Source of the DNA: an uncultured Paracoccaceae bacterium
GTDB lineage: Bacteria > Pseudomonadota > Alphaproteobacteria > Rhodobacterales > Rhodobacteraceae
Assembly: GCA_947503775.1 (NCBI GenBank)
Contig: CANNFE010000005.1
Location: 1 to 64,000 of the forward strand
Direction of reading: 5' to 3'
Length of the DNA stretch: 64,000 nt
Below the pieces are notes generated by a model. It saw nothing but the letters and a program-made list of their open reading frames with translations. It searched no databases and was not told the origin of the DNA. Made by a program: the position numbers and the translations under genes. This document shows, piece after piece, positions 16,898 to 27,066 of the stretch; the stretch's first letter is position 1; every line of letters starts with the position of its first letter.

Positions 16898-18088
16898 ATG
16901 CTGTTGCGCCTTTATCTTGGCCTGACGCTTCTGGCCGCGCCTGCCATTGCCCAAAGTTTCGACACGCGGGCTGAGGCAGCTTACGTGATGGATCAGACCA
17001 CCGGCACGGTGCTTTTGGAAAAGAACGCCCACCAGCCTCTGCCGCCCGCCTCGATGTCCAAGCTGATGACGCTCTACATGACGTTCGAGGCTGTGGCCGA
17101 CGGGCGCCTGACCCTGGGCGAAGAGCTTCCGGTGTCGGCCCATGCGGCCAGCTTTGGCGGCTCGACCATGTTCCTCGACACGACCGACCGCGTCAGCGTG
17201 GACGATCTGATCCGCGGCATCATCGTCTTGTCGGGCAACGATGCCTGCGTCGTGCTTGCCGAAGCCATCAGCCCGGACGGCACCGAAGCCGGCTTTGCCC
17301 GCATGATGACGACCCGCGCCCGCCAGCTTGGGATGGAGGACAGCGTCTTTCAAAATTCCAGCGGCTGGCCAGCCGCAGGTCATGTCATGTCGATGAAGGA
17401 TCTCGCGATCCTGGCCGAACGGCTGATCGAGGACTTCCCGACCTATTATCCTCTCTTCGCCGAACAGGAATTCGCCTTCGACGGACGCGCGCCCGCCAAC
17501 ACCCGCAACCGCAATCCGCTTCTGGGGCTGGGCATCGGCGTCGACGGGCTCAAGACCGGCCATACCCAGGAGGCGGGCTTCGGGCTCACCGGCTCTGCCG
17601 AGCAGGGCGACCGCCGCGTCATCTTCGTGATCACCGGCCTCGAAACCGCCGCCGAGCGCGCCGAAGAGGCCGAGCGCCTCGTCACCTGGGCCTTCCGCCA
17701 GTTCGCGCAGAAGGATCTCGGCGATGCGGGCACCTATATCGCCGAGGCCCCCGTCTGGATGGGTTCCAAGACCACCGTCGATCTTGTCCTGCCCGAGGAG
17801 ACATCCCTGCTCGTCCCGATCCTGAACGAGGACGGGATCGAGGCAACCGTGAGCTATCGCGGCCCCCTCGAGGCGCCGATCAGCGAAGGCGACGATGTGG
17901 CCGAACTGGTGATCACCTTCGAGGGTCTGCCCGAGACGCGCCTGCCCCTCGTCGCAGGCGAAAGCATCGACCGGGGCGGTTTCACGCCCACCCTGCGCAC
18001 GGCCGCTCAGGTCCTCATGGAAAAGGCCGGCCTGACCGAGGTGATCGACACCGCTGCCGAAACGCTGGCCGTCGAACCGGCCTCTTAA
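16898..18088 (+). CDS. dacC: D-alanyl-D-alanine carboxypeptidase (PBP5/6 type)
   Basis: 396 residues with a cleavable signal peptide (LLAAPAIAQS). It has the three class C low-mass PBP motifs: S52-M-S-K55, S112-G-N114 and K219-T-G221. A C-terminal PBP5-type beta domain follows (about residues 275-380). It trims the terminal D-Ala from peptidoglycan pentapeptides in the periplasm. AGGAAAGG lies before the ATG. The gene follows the SPOR lipoprotein and faces the end of murD. The dac letter is by resemblance; dacA or dacF would fit equally. Confidence 0.9.
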   Translation: MLLRLYLGLTLLAAPAIAQSFDTRAEAAYVMDQTTGTVLLEKNAHQPLPPASMSKLMTLYMTFEAVADGRLTLGEELPVSAHAASFGGSTMFLDTTDRVSVDDLIRGIIVLSGNDACVVLAEAISPDGTEAGFARMMTTRARQLGMEDSVFQNSSGWPAAGHVMSMKDLAILAERLIEDFPTYYPLFAEQEFAFDGRAPANTRNRNPLLGLGIGVDGLKTGHTQEAGFGLTGSAEQGDRRVIFVITGLETAAERAEEAERLVTWAFRQFAQKDLGDAGTYIAEAPVWMGSKTTVDLVLPEETSLLVPILNEDGIEATVSYRGPLEAPISEGDDVAELVITFEGLPETRLPLVAGESIDRGGFTPTLRTAAQVLMEKAGLTEVIDTAAETLAVEPAS

Positions 18089-18166
18089 GCCGCCGAAACA
18101 ATCGAGGTGCCCGGCGCGAAATTATCGCCGCTGTTGCGCGATTTTCAGAGCGGGCGCATCGTTAAG

Positions 18167-18187
18167 CCGGGGGTCAAACCCGGTTTT
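18167..18187 (+). terminator. Weak intrinsic terminator after dacC
   Basis: CCGGG (18167-18171) and CCCGG (18179-18183) form a short GC stem with a 7-base loop, followed by TTTT. It lies 79 bases after the carboxypeptidase stop, between two convergent genes. Confidence 0.5.
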
Positions 18188-18314
18188 CGCGAAATGCCTC
18201 CTCCCATATGCCGACGGGATGCCGCCCCGATGCCGCATGCCCGTTTCAGCGGTGGAACTGGGCCTCTTTCAGCCGATTCGAAGGGTCATTTTGGGGGGAT
18301 CTGACCCCCGATCC

Positions 18315-19718
18315 TCACCGCTTAAGACGCAACGTCACTTCAGAAACGAAATCCTCTCCGCGCCGCTCGAAACTGTCATACTGATCGAAACTCGCCGCCG
18401 CAGGCGCCAGCAGAACCGTCTCGCCATCCTCGGCTTCCTCCATGGCCCGCTCGACCGCCAGATCCATCGTTCCGCAGATCTCCGCCTCGCAGCCCGTCAG
18501 CTGCCGGGCAAAGGCCTCTGCCTCGCGTCCGATAACGTAAGCCTTTGAGACATGGCCTAAAAACGGCACCAGAGCCTCCAGCCCGCCCTCCTTCTGCAGC
18601 CCTCCACAGATCCAGCGGATCCGTGAAAACGCCGCCAGCGCCTTGGCCGCCGAATCCACATTCGTCGCCTTGCTGTCATTGACGAAGGCCACGCCGCCGC
18701 TCTCCGCGATATGCTGCGAGCGGTGCGGAAGACCCGGAAAGCTCGCAAATCCCCGCTCGATCGCCTGCGGCCCCAGCCCCACGGCGCGCAAGGCGCCATA
18801 GGCCGAACAGGCGTTCTGATGGTTATGCGCGCCCGGCAAGCCCTTGATATCCCTCAGATCGATCGAGGCGACCTGCCGCCCGCCGCGCCATTCGCTCAGA
18901 AACCCCTTGCGCGCGAAGACCGACCAACCAGGCCCGTCCAGCTTGCGCCCCGACGACACCCGAATGACCCGCATCTCGGCTCCGTCCTCGGCCAGTTGTC
19001 CCGCCAGATACCGCCCTTCAGGCTCATCGACGCCCACCACCGCGCGGTCCGGCCCGCCTTCGGAAAAGAGCCGCCTCTTGGCCGCGAAATAGCCGCCCAT
19101 CCCGCCATGCCGGTCCAGATGATCCGGCGTCAGGTTGGTGAAGACCGCGATATCCGGCGTCAGCGCCCGCGCCAGCTCCGTCTGGTAGGAGGACAGCTCC
19201 AGCACCATCACCTCCCCGTCCCGCGCCGCTTGCGTGTCAAAGACCCCGCGCCCGATATTGCCCGCCAGCTGCGCAGGGCGCCCGGCCTCCTGCAGAATGT
19301 GATGGATCAGTGCCGAAGTGGTTGATTTTCCATTCGACCCTGTCACCGCGATCACCCGCGGCACGGTGTCGAACCGGTCGAACTCCTCGCCTCCAAAGGA
19401 CCGGAAAAAGAGCCCGATATCATTGTCGACCGGCACATCCGCCGCCTGCGCGGTGGCCACGACAGGATGGGGGGCCGGGTAGAGATGCGGGATCCCCGGA
19501 GAGACCACCAGAACCGCCACATCCTCGAACGCCCCGGCCCGAGTCAGATCGCGCAGAACGATCCCCTCGCCCTCTGCCCTCTCGCGCGCCGCCGCCCCGT
19601 CATCCCAGGCCACGGCGACGGCCCCGCCCGCATCAAGGGCATGAGCGACGCTCAGCCCCGACCGGCCAAGCCCCAGAACGGCGACCGTCCGCCCGTCAAA
19701 CCCGCGCACCGGGATCAT
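18315..19718 (-). CDS. murD: UDP-N-acetylmuramoylalanine--D-glutamate ligase
   Basis: 467 residues from the ATG at 19718 ([20 protein letters not shown]), with AAGGAGAG just upstream. A longer frame exists to 19805, but the family starts here. It has an N-terminal Rossmann-like UDP-binding domain, the central ATP loop [16 protein letters not shown], and the C-terminal ligase domain ([19 protein letters not shown]). In the cytoplasm it adds D-Glu to UDP-MurNAc-L-Ala. It is the last gene of the division/cell-wall operon here and meets dacC tail to tail. Confidence 0.95.
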   Translation of the reverse strand: MIPVRGFDGRTVAVLGLGRSGLSVAHALDAGGAVAVAWDDGAAARERAEGEGIVLRDLTRAGAFEDVAVLVVSPGIPHLYPAPHPVVATAQAADVPVDNDIGLFFRSFGGEEFDRFDTVPRVIAVTGSNGKSTTSALIHHILQEAGRPAQLAGNIGRGVFDTQAARDGEVMVLELSSYQTELARALTPDIAVFTNLTPDHLDRHGGMGGYFAAKRRLFSEGGPDRAVVGVDEPEGRYLAGQLAEDGAEMRVIRVSSGRKLDGPGWSVFARKGFLSEWRGGRQVASIDLRDIKGLPGAHNHQNACSAYGALRAVGLGPQAIERGFASFPGLPHRSQHIAESGGVAFVNDSKATNVDSAAKALAAFSRIRWICGGLQKEGGLEALVPFLGHVSKAYVIGREAEAFARQLTGCEAEICGTMDLAVERAMEEAEDGETVLLAPAAASFDQYDSFERRGEDFVSEVTLRLKR

Positions 19719-19853
19719 GCCGCTCTCCTTCCAGCCGCCGCTCGCGGCGTTAACCTCATCGGACCCCGGATCGGTCAAACCCTCCCCAGCTCTTTGCCTT
19801 CCCAAATATCCCGGGGGTCCGGGGGCTGGCCCCCGGTCCGGCGCTAAAATGGT

Positions 19854-20936
19854 CTAACGAACTTTCAACGTGGCAAGCCCGACCATCGCCAGAATAAGCG
19901 CAATGATCCAGAACCGGATCACGATCTGAGGCTCCGCCCAGCCCTTCTTTTCATAGTGGTGATGGATCGGCGCCATCAGAAAGACCCGCTTGCCGGTGCT
20001 CTTGAAATAGGCGACCTGGATGATGACGGACAAAGCCTCCATCACGAAAATTCCGCCTATGATCGCAAAGACGATCTCGTGCTTGGTCGCCACCGCAATA
20101 GCGCCCAAAGCCCCGCCCAAGGCAAGCGATCCGGTATCGCCCATGAAGACGGCCGCAGGCGGCGCGTTATACCACAAAAAGCCAAGCCCTCCGCCGATCA
20201 AGGCCATGGTGAATATGAAGATTTCTCCTGTCCCCGCGACGTAGTTCACGTCCAGATATTCCGTAAAATCCGTCCGCCCCACAACATAGGCGATCGCCCC
20301 CAGGGCCGCCGCCGCGATCATCACCGGCATGATCGCCAGCCCGTCAAGCCCGTCCGTCAGGTTCACCGCATTGGCCGCCCCCACGATCACGATGGTGGCA
20401 AAGGGAATGAAGAAGACCCCCATATTGACCAGCAAATCCTTGAAGACCGGAAAGGCCAGCTGATTGGTCAGATCCTCGGGATGATGCCAGGCCGCCCAGG
20501 CCGCCGCCGCCGCCGCGATGGCAAATCCCAGACCCAGCCGCATCTTGCCCGAGACGCCATCGCTCGTCTGCTTCGACACTTTGGCATAATCATCCGCGAA
20601 TCCGATCATGGCAAAGCCGACCGTGACGAGAATGACCATCACCACATAGGGATTGTCGAGCCGAGCCCAGAGGATCGTCGAGGTCAGCAAAGCCCCCACG
20701 ATCAACAGACCGCCCATCGTCGGCGTACCGGCCTTGACGAAATGCCCTTCCGGGCCGTCATCGCGGATCGGCTGCCCCTTGCCCTGCCTGCGCCGCAGAA
20801 CGTTGATCAGCGGCGGACCGAAGAGAAATCCGAAGACGAGCGCCGTCAGGAACGCCCCTCCGGCCCGGAAGGTGATATAGCGGAAGAGATTGAAAAGATC
20901 CCCCCCATCCGACAGCTCGGTCAACCAATAGAGCAT
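19854..20936 (-). CDS. mraY: Phospho-N-acetylmuramoyl-pentapeptide transferase
   Basis: 360 residues, a polytopic membrane protein of about ten helices. Family motifs are present: [16 protein letters not shown] (catalytic Asp pair), [13 protein letters not shown], and the C-terminal HHHYEKKGW. It transfers phospho-MurNAc-pentapeptide to undecaprenyl phosphate to make lipid I. Its start lies 25 bases from the murF stop. About 135 bases separate it from murD, containing no gene; co-transcription is still likely. Confidence 0.96.
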   Translation of the reverse strand: MLYWLTELSDGGDLFNLFRYITFRAGGAFLTALVFGFLFGPPLINVLRRRQGKGQPIRDDGPEGHFVKAGTPTMGGLLIVGALLTSTILWARLDNPYVVMVILVTVGFAMIGFADDYAKVSKQTSDGVSGKMRLGLGFAIAAAAAAWAAWHHPEDLTNQLAFPVFKDLLVNMGVFFIPFATIVIVGAANAVNLTDGLDGLAIMPVMIAAAALGAIAYVVGRTDFTEYLDVNYVAGTGEIFIFTMALIGGGLGFLWYNAPPAAVFMGDTGSLALGGALGAIAVATKHEIVFAIIGGIFVMEALSVIIQVAYFKSTGKRVFLMAPIHHHYEKKGWAEPQIVIRFWIIALILAMVGLATLKVR

Positions 20937-20961
20937 GCGCTCGCCTCTTGTTTTCTTATTG

Positions 20962-22401
20962 TTATCGCTCTTGCGCGTCCCTCACCGGATGCCCCAGTTT
21001 GCGCAACGCGTCAACGATCCGGCTGACCTTGATGCCCTTGGATCCCTTGACGAGGATCACATCGCCCGCATCCACAAGGCGGCTCGGCCGCTCTACCAGC
21101 TCGTCCGCGGTCGCCACCCAGCGGCCACGCTTGATCTCGGGCAGCGCCTCATGCAGCACCTTCATGCGCGGTCCCACGCAATGGATCAGATCGACCCGCG
21201 CCATCGGCGGCAGATCCGCCAGTTCGCGATGAAGCGCCGTCTCCTGCGGCCCAAGTTCCAGCATATCCCCAAGGATCGCGATCCGCCGCCCCCGCCCGAT
21301 CCGCCCGACCCCGTCAAGCGGCTCCGCGGCAACGAGCACCTCGAGGCTGGCGGCAACGGAAGCCGGGTTGGCATTGAATGCATCATCGATCAGATCAAAG
21401 CTCATCCCGTCCTCGGCATCGTCAAGAACCAGCCGCTCACGGGTGCCGCGACCGGCATAGGGCGCCCAAAGCGCCAGATCGCGCGCGGCCATTTGAGCAT
21501 CGCCGCCCATCGCCTCGACGGCCGCCAGAGCGCCCAGCGCATTCATCGCGAAATGGGCTCCGGGCACGGTCAGCTTGAAAAGCCAATCCTCCCCATGATG
21601 CTCGCATTGCAACGTGGTCGTGTTTGAGCCGACGCGCAAATCCGTCAATCGCCAATCGGCCCCCTGCCGCCCGAAAAGGACAGGGCGCGCCTCCGCTGTC
21701 CCGGCCGCCTCCAGCAGGATCGGAGTCGCCCCGATATCGGCATTGACGATCGCCGAGCCACCCGCCCGCAAGCCCTCGAAGATCGACGCTTTTTCCACCG
21801 CGATCCCATCCACATCCGCAAAGGCCTCCAGATGCGCCGCCGCGACCGTCGTGATCAGCGCCACGTCCAGATCCGCCATCCGCGCGAGCGGAGCGATCTC
21901 TCCGGGATGGTTCATACCGATCTCGATCACGGCAAATTCGGTCTCCTGCGGCATCCGCGCCAGCGTCAGCGGCACGCCCCAGTGATTGTTGTAGCTCGCC
22001 TCCGGCACATGCACCCGGCCTTGCCGCTCCAGAACCGTGCGCAGCATCTCCTTGGTGGAGGTCTTGCCGACCGATCCGGTGACGCCAAGGACCGTGGCCC
22101 CGGTCCTCGCCCGCCCGGCGCGGCCAAGCGCACCCAGCGCCTCAAGGACATCCTCGACCACGATCAGCGGATGCGCCTCGGGCAGTCCATCGGGCCTGCG
22201 ATTGACCAAAGCGCCCGCCGCGCCCGCCTCGAAGGCGGCAGCAAGGAAATCATGACCGTCCCGCTCGGCAGAAAGCGCCACAAAAAGATCACCCGGCATC
22301 AGCGAGCGTGTATCGATCGAAATCCCCTGGATATCGAACTCATGGGAGGCAACGCCTCCCGTCGCCGCACCGATCGCCTCTGATGTCCAAAGCGCAGTCA
22401 T
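20962..22401 (-). CDS. murF: UDP-N-acetylmuramoyl-tripeptide--D-alanyl-D-alanine ligase
   Basis: 479 residues. It has a Mur ligase N-domain ([18 protein letters not shown]), the ATP loop [32 protein letters not shown] and [10 protein letters not shown] in the centre, and the C-domain with [10 protein letters not shown]. It adds D-Ala-D-Ala to complete the UDP-MurNAc-pentapeptide. A 91-base spacer to murE holds three palindromes, listed separately. Confidence 0.96.
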   Translation of the reverse strand: MTALWTSEAIGAATGGVASHEFDIQGISIDTRSLMPGDLFVALSAERDGHDFLAAAFEAGAAGALVNRRPDGLPEAHPLIVVEDVLEALGALGRAGRARTGATVLGVTGSVGKTSTKEMLRTVLERQGRVHVPEASYNNHWGVPLTLARMPQETEFAVIEIGMNHPGEIAPLARMADLDVALITTVAAAHLEAFADVDGIAVEKASIFEGLRAGGSAIVNADIGATPILLEAAGTAEARPVLFGRQGADWRLTDLRVGSNTTTLQCEHHGEDWLFKLTVPGAHFAMNALGALAAVEAMGGDAQMAARDLALWAPYAGRGTRERLVLDDAEDGMSFDLIDDAFNANPASVAASLEVLVAAEPLDGVGRIGRGRRIAILGDMLELGPQETALHRELADLPPMARVDLIHCVGPRMKVLHEALPEIKRGRWVATADELVERPSRLVDAGDVILVKGSKGIKVSRIVDALRKLGHPVRDAQER

Positions 22402-22410
22402 AAGGCGCCC

Positions 22411-22487
22411 CAGAATTTTCTAGAAAATTCTGCAAAACAAGATCGTTCCAGAACGATCTTGCACCAAAAATCTTCTAGAAGATTTTT
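22411..22487. repeat. Three consecutive palindromes between murE and murF
   Basis: First: 22411-22432, a perfect 22-base palindrome with arm CAGAATTTTCT. Second: 22438-22461, arms CAAGATCGTTC and GAACGATCTTG around CA. Third: 22466-22487, a perfect 22-base palindrome with arm AAAAATCTTCT. The first and third share a TTCTAGAA centre. They fill nearly the entire murE-murF spacer. As RNA each could fold to a hairpin, so they may tune read-through, RNA stability or processing within the operon. They may also be a dispersed intergenic repeat. Confidence 0.9.
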
Positions 22488-22492
22488 CCCCC

Positions 22493-23980
22493 TCATCGCG
22501 CCCGCGCTCCGTCGAGGGCCGTCACTGCGATGCTCGCCTGTTCCGCGTCATCAAAAGGCAGCACCGTATCGCCAACGGTCTGGCCGGTCTCATGTCCCTT
22601 GCCCGAGATCAAAAGCGCATCGCCCGGCCCCAGCGCATCGACCCCGCGCAAGATCGCTTCGGCGCGGTCTCCCACCTCCACCGCATCGGGTCCGGCACCG
22701 CCGATGACCGCCGCCCGGATCGCCGCCGGATCCTCGCTGCGGGGATTGTCGTCGGTGACGATGACCTGATCCGCATAATCGGCCGCCGCCTGTCCCATCA
22801 GGGGCCGCTTGCCGGTATCGCGGTCTCCGCCCGCCCCCACGATGCAGACGATCCGCCCCATGATATGGGGCCTGAGCGCCTGCAACGCGGTCGCGACCGC
22901 ATCGGGCGTGTGGGCATAATCGACAAAGACCGACGCCCCGTTCGCGCGCACCGCCGCCAGTTCCATCCGGCCCCGCACGGTTCCTAGCTGCTCGAGCGCG
23001 GCAAAGACGGTCTCCGGCTCGTCCCCCGAGGCGAGGGCCAATCCGGCGGCAACCAGCGCATTCTCCGCCTGAAAGCCGCCGATCAGCGCAAGCCGCACCT
23101 GGCGGCTCTGCCCCTTCCAGGCAAAGCGCAAATCCTGACCTGTCGCATCGAAGCGGAGCGCTTCGATCTTCAGATCGGCCCCCTCGCGCCGACCGACCCC
23201 GATAACCGGATGACCGGCCTGCCGCGCAATCTCGGCCATGTCAGGTCCCCGGCTGTCATCCAGATGGATCACGGCAGGCGCACCATCCCCCAGAACCCGG
23301 CCGAAAAGACCGGCCTTGGCGTCGAAATAGGCCTCGAATGTCTCGTGATAATCAAGATGATCCTGGCTGAAATTCGTGAACCCCGCAGCCGCCAGGGTCA
23401 CCCCGTCAAGCCGGTATTGCGCAAGCCCGTGGGACGACGCCTCCATCGCGCCATGCGTCACGCCAGCTTCGGCGGCGGCGGCCAGGGCCCGGTGGAGCGT
23501 GATCGGCTCAGGCGTGGTGTGATCGAGCGGCGCGGTCCAGCTGCCTTCGACCCCGGTCGTGCCAAGATTGACGGCGCTGTGTCCCAACGCCTCCCAGATC
23601 TGGCGTGTGAAATGGGCGACGCTGGTTTTGCCATTGGTGCCGGTGACGGCCACCATCGTCTGCGGCTGGGCACCGTAAAAAAGCGCGGCAGCATAGGCCA
23701 GCGCCTGCCTCGGCGCCTCGGCGACGACAAGCGCCGCGTCTGATCCGGCCAGCACATCGCTGGCAATCTCGGCTCCCACCGCATCGGTCAGAACCGCGCT
23801 GGCCCCCATCCGAAGCGCATATTGAATGAACTCCCCGCCATGCACGCGGCTTCCGGGCAAGGCGGCAAAAAGCGCGCCTTTCGTCACCTCCCGACTATCG
23901 ACGATCAGCGAGCCGATCACCGGGTTTGCCCCGCCTTTCGCGGTCAGTCCCAACTCACTCAGACGTGCCTGCCGGGTCAT
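22493..23980 (-). CDS. murE: UDP-N-acetylmuramoyl-tripeptide synthetase (meso-DAP adding)
   Basis: 495 residues. It has the N-terminal substrate-binding domain, ATP loop VTGTNGKTSVAHFTRQ, the Lys-carbamate region, and VDYAHTPDAV. The C-terminal DNPRSEDP motif specifies meso-diaminopimelate, the Gram-negative third residue. It ligates meso-DAP to UDP-MurNAc-L-Ala-D-Glu. The start ATG lies 12 bases after the ftsI stop, so it is in the same operon. Confidence 0.96.
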   Translation of the reverse strand: MTRQARLSELGLTAKGGANPVIGSLIVDSREVTKGALFAALPGSRVHGGEFIQYALRMGASAVLTDAVGAEIASDVLAGSDAALVVAEAPRQALAYAAALFYGAQPQTMVAVTGTNGKTSVAHFTRQIWEALGHSAVNLGTTGVEGSWTAPLDHTTPEPITLHRALAAAAEAGVTHGAMEASSHGLAQYRLDGVTLAAAGFTNFSQDHLDYHETFEAYFDAKAGLFGRVLGDGAPAVIHLDDSRGPDMAEIARQAGHPVIGVGRREGADLKIEALRFDATGQDLRFAWKGQSRQVRLALIGGFQAENALVAAGLALASGDEPETVFAALEQLGTVRGRMELAAVRANGASVFVDYAHTPDAVATALQALRPHIMGRIVCIVGAGGDRDTGKRPLMGQAAADYADQVIVTDDNPRSEDPAAIRAAVIGGAGPDAVEVGDRAEAILRGVDALGPGDALLISGKGHETGQTVGDTVLPFDDAEQASIAVTALDGARAR

Positions 23981-23992
23981 GACCCCTCCTGC

Positions 23993-25783
23993 TCAGTTCG
24001 AGGTGAGTGTTACACCTTCGAGGGTTGCAGGTTCAATCTCCGGTCTCAGCCCCATGAGCGGAGCCGTGCGCCGAATGATCTCTGCCGCGACAGGCACGGC
24101 GGTCCATCCGGCCGTGCGCCGCGGCTCGTCGTCCGAGGTCTCAACCGGCTCGTCCAGCGTGACGACGAGGACGTATTTCGGATTGTCCGCAGGAAAGACG
24201 CTGGCAAAGGTGGCGATCACCTTGTCATCATAATAGCCGCCGCCACGCGGTCGCGGCTTGTCGGCAGTCCCGGTCTTGCCGCCGACGCGGTAGCCCTCGA
24301 CATCGCCGAAGCTGGCCGTACCTTCTTGCACGACCGCGCGCAACATATCGCGCGCCGCCGCCGACACCTCGGGCCGCACCACGCGCTCTCCGACCTGCGG
24401 CGCGTCGCGCTTGATCAGCGTTGGCCGAACCCGCGTCCCGCCGTTCAGAAGCGAGGCATAGCCTGCCGCCAGATGCACCGGAGAGGTCGAAATCCCGTGT
24501 CCGTAACTCACTGTCATCGTGGAGATTTCGGACCAGTTGCGCGGCAGAAGCGGGCGCCCTGACGCGGCTTCCACCATCTCGAGCGGCGTCGCCTCGAAAA
24601 AGCCCAGCGATTTCAAGAACACCTGCTGGCGCGCGGCTCCGATCTCCATCGCCATCCGGGCGGTCCCGATGTTGGAGCTATTCACGATCACATCCGTGAC
24701 GCTCAGGAAAGGCCCGTAATTCTTGTTGCGGAACTCGCGGATCCGGTGGCGTCCCCAGGTCAGCGGGCCCTTGGTGTCGATCAGCGTCTCCGCATGGCCC
24801 AGCCCCAGCTCCATCGTCTGCGCCGCGGTGAAGATCTTGAAGACCGATCCCAGCTCATAGACGCCCTGCACCGCCCGGTTGAAGAGGGGACTGTCAGAGG
24901 CATCCCCCTCGGTCAGCACGCGCGGGCGGCTGTTCGGATCGAAATCGGGGAGGCTCGCCAGCGCGATGATCTCTCCGGTCGAGGCATCCATTAGAACCGC
25001 CGCAGCCCCCTTGGCGTTCATGATCGTCATGCCGCCATGCAACACGCGCTCGACCGTCGCCTGCACCGTCAGATCCAGCGACAATTGCAGCGGAGCATCA
25101 TCGCGCGCCGGATCCCGCAGATCGGCATCGAAATGCTTCTCGACACCCGCCACGCCGATCACTTCGGCAGAGGCCACGCCTTCGCGCCCAAAGGATGCGC
25201 CGCCCAGAACATGGGCCGCGATCGGACCGTTGGGATAAAGCCGCATCTCACGCGGCCCAAAAAGCAGCCCGGGATCGCCGATCTCGTGCACGGCCTGCAT
25301 CTGCTCTGGGCTGATTTTTCGCTTGATCCAAAGGAACTTACGCTTGCCGGTAAAGTCCTCGACAAGCTCCTCCTCCTCCAGATCGTCAAAGATCGCGGCC
25401 AGCCCCTTCGCCGCCGCGACCGGATCGACCATCTGCGGCGGCTGCGCATAAAGGCTGTGCGTCTCCAGATTGGTCGCGAGGACCCGTCCGTTCCGGTCCA
25501 CGATATCCGCACGCTGCGCCATGATCGCGCTGCCTGCCGCGGTCGCCCGCGGCTCTGATGGATCGGTCGCCGCCAGCGCGCCCATGCGCATGCCGACCAC
25601 GAAGAACGCGCCCACGAACATCGATCCCAGAACAAGCAGCCGCCCTTCCGCGCGCATCCGTTCGCGGTCGCGCATCGCCTCGTGGCGCAGGCGCTTGTTC
25701 TCGCGCTCGATGACGTCGGGATTCTCTCCGGTTTCCCGCGCGCGCAGGATCCGCGCCAGCGGGCGAAGCGGTGTGCGGATCAT
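23993..25783 (-). CDS. ftsI: Septal peptidoglycan transpeptidase (PBP3)
   Basis: 596 residues. A cytoplasmic basic region of about 55 residues is followed by one transmembrane helix (LLVLGSMFVGAFFVVGMRMG). The periplasmic part has a pedestal domain and a transpeptidase with S-V-F-K (YELGSVFKIF), S-S-N (NSSNIGT) and K-T-G (GGKTGTADK). It cross-links septal peptidoglycan with FtsW. It overlaps ftsL by 4 bases, implying coupled translation. Confidence 0.96.
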   Translation of the reverse strand: MIRTPLRPLARILRARETGENPDVIERENKRLRHEAMRDRERMRAEGRLLVLGSMFVGAFFVVGMRMGALAATDPSEPRATAAGSAIMAQRADIVDRNGRVLATNLETHSLYAQPPQMVDPVAAAKGLAAIFDDLEEEELVEDFTGKRKFLWIKRKISPEQMQAVHEIGDPGLLFGPREMRLYPNGPIAAHVLGGASFGREGVASAEVIGVAGVEKHFDADLRDPARDDAPLQLSLDLTVQATVERVLHGGMTIMNAKGAAAVLMDASTGEIIALASLPDFDPNSRPRVLTEGDASDSPLFNRAVQGVYELGSVFKIFTAAQTMELGLGHAETLIDTKGPLTWGRHRIREFRNKNYGPFLSVTDVIVNSSNIGTARMAMEIGAARQQVFLKSLGFFEATPLEMVEAASGRPLLPRNWSEISTMTVSYGHGISTSPVHLAAGYASLLNGGTRVRPTLIKRDAPQVGERVVRPEVSAAARDMLRAVVQEGTASFGDVEGYRVGGKTGTADKPRPRGGGYYDDKVIATFASVFPADNPKYVLVVTLDEPVETSDDEPRRTAGWTAVPVAAEIIRRTAPLMGLRPEIEPATLEGVTLTSN

Positions 25784-26127
25784 GGTCGGTCCTCCCCATC
25801 GCTCGAGGTTTCGATCGTCTCCAGGATCGGCCCCAGATCAGGTTGCGGATAGGCCACCTGCTCCAGCCGGGCGAACGCCTCGGGCGTCAATGGCAGCAGC
25901 TCGAGCCGCTCATAGTTCAGCTCCACCAGATCGCGCAGCCGGTCGGGTCGGTTCAGATAGGCCCATTCGGCGTTCAGGACCGTCAGCCGCGCATGGGCCG
26001 CCCCGATCCGGTCATGCAGATCGCGCACCTCGCGCAGGCTTTGCTGGGTCGCGTAGTTTTCCCGGTAGGCCCAGAAAGCCAGGCCCACGATGGCCAGCGC
26101 GGACAGCACAAACAAAAACGATCGCAT
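25780..26127 (-). CDS. ftsL: Cell division protein FtsL
   Basis: 115 residues with one N-terminal transmembrane helix (FLFVLSALAIVGLAFWAY), then a coiled-coil-like periplasmic stretch (SLREVRDLHDRIGAAHARL) and LNAEWAYLNRPDRL, a motif typical of alphaproteobacterial FtsL. It bridges FtsB/FtsQ and FtsI in the divisome. It abuts rsmH directly and overlaps ftsI, and this position supports the identification of an otherwise poorly conserved protein. Confidence 0.88.
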   Translation of the reverse strand: MRSFLFVLSALAIVGLAFWAYRENYATQQSLREVRDLHDRIGAAHARLTVLNAEWAYLNRPDRLRDLVELNYERLELLPLTPEAFARLEQVAYPQPDLGPILETIETSSDGEDRP

Positions 26128-27066
26128 CTAAAATATCCCCTCCAGCTGAGGCATTCCCAAAGCCCGCCGATCGGTCGGTGTGGCCTCGGCATCGGTGCGC
26201 CGCGCCACCCGCAGCTTCGCGGACCGCGCGCGCGGATTGGCGGCAATCTCATCGGCATCCGCCGCCACGGCGCGGCGCGTCAGGATCTCGAAGCCCGCCG
26301 GAGGCGCCTTGCGTTCGGGCGCATAGCGGTTTGCATTCCCGCCCCCGCCGGACCGGGCCTGCAAAAATCGCTTCACCATCCGGTCCTCGATCGAATGAAA
26401 GGTCACGACCGCCAGCTTGCCGCCGGGCACCAGCGCCCGCTCCGCTGCTTCCAGACCGCCTGCCAGCTCTGCATATTCGTCATTCACCGCGATCCGCAGC
26501 GCCTGAAAGGTCCGCGTCGCCGGATGGCTCTGCCCCGGCTTGGCACGTGGCAGGCACCCCTCGACGACCTGCGCCAGATCCAGCGTCGTCGCCAGAGGGC
26601 GCGCCGCGATGATCGCGCGCGCGATACGCCGCGAGGCGCGTTCTTCGCCGTATTGATAGAGGATATCGGCCAGCAGCCCCTCCTCGGCGCCATTCACCAG
26701 ATCCGCCGCCGACGGGCCGTCCTGGCTCATCCGCATATCGAGGGGCCCGTCCTTCATAAAGGAGAACCCGCGCTCCGCGCGGTCGAGCTGCATCGAGCTG
26801 ACGCCCAGATCCAGAACCACGCCATCCGCAGGCCCCTCCATCCGCGAGAACGTCGTCTGCCGCGTCTCGATCCGGTCGTCGATCCAGTCCGCCGCCATCT
26901 CGAAGGCCAGCGGATCGCGGTCGATTGCGATAATGCGCTCCGCCCCGGCCTCCAGAAGCCCCCTGGTATAACCGCCCGCCCCGAAGGTGCCATCGATCCA
27001 GGTGCCGCGAACCGGGGCCACGGCCTCCAGAAGGGGGCCGAGCAGGACCGGAACATGCGCGCTCAC
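26128..27066 (-). CDS. rsmH: 16S rRNA (cytosine(1402)-N(4))-methyltransferase
   Basis: 312 residues. The start [13 protein letters not shown] and the SAM loop [17 protein letters not shown] are diagnostic, followed by [10 protein letters not shown], then [15 protein letters not shown], and the C-terminal [13 protein letters not shown]. It methylates N4 of C1402 in the 16S decoding site. It overlaps mraZ by 4 bases and is directly joined to ftsL. Confidence 0.96.
   Translation of the reverse strand: MSAHVPVLLGPLLEAVAPVRGTWIDGTFGAGGYTRGLLEAGAERIIAIDRDPLAFEMAADWIDDRIETRQTTFSRMEGPADGVVLDLGVSSMQLDRAERGFSFMKDGPLDMRMSQDGPSAADLVNGAEEGLLADILYQYGEERASRRIARAIIAARPLATTLDLAQVVEGCLPRAKPGQSHPATRTFQALRIAVNDEYAELAGGLEAAERALVPGGKLAVVTFHSIEDRMVKRFLQARSGGGGNANRYAPERKAPPAGFEILTRRAVAADADEIAANPRARSAKLRVARRTDAEATPTDRRALGMPQLEGIF

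Noticed and set aside
18197-18205. A fourth CCTCCTCCC as a CcsR-like sRNA
   Set aside because: No flanking complementary arms and no terminator follow; it is probably chance.
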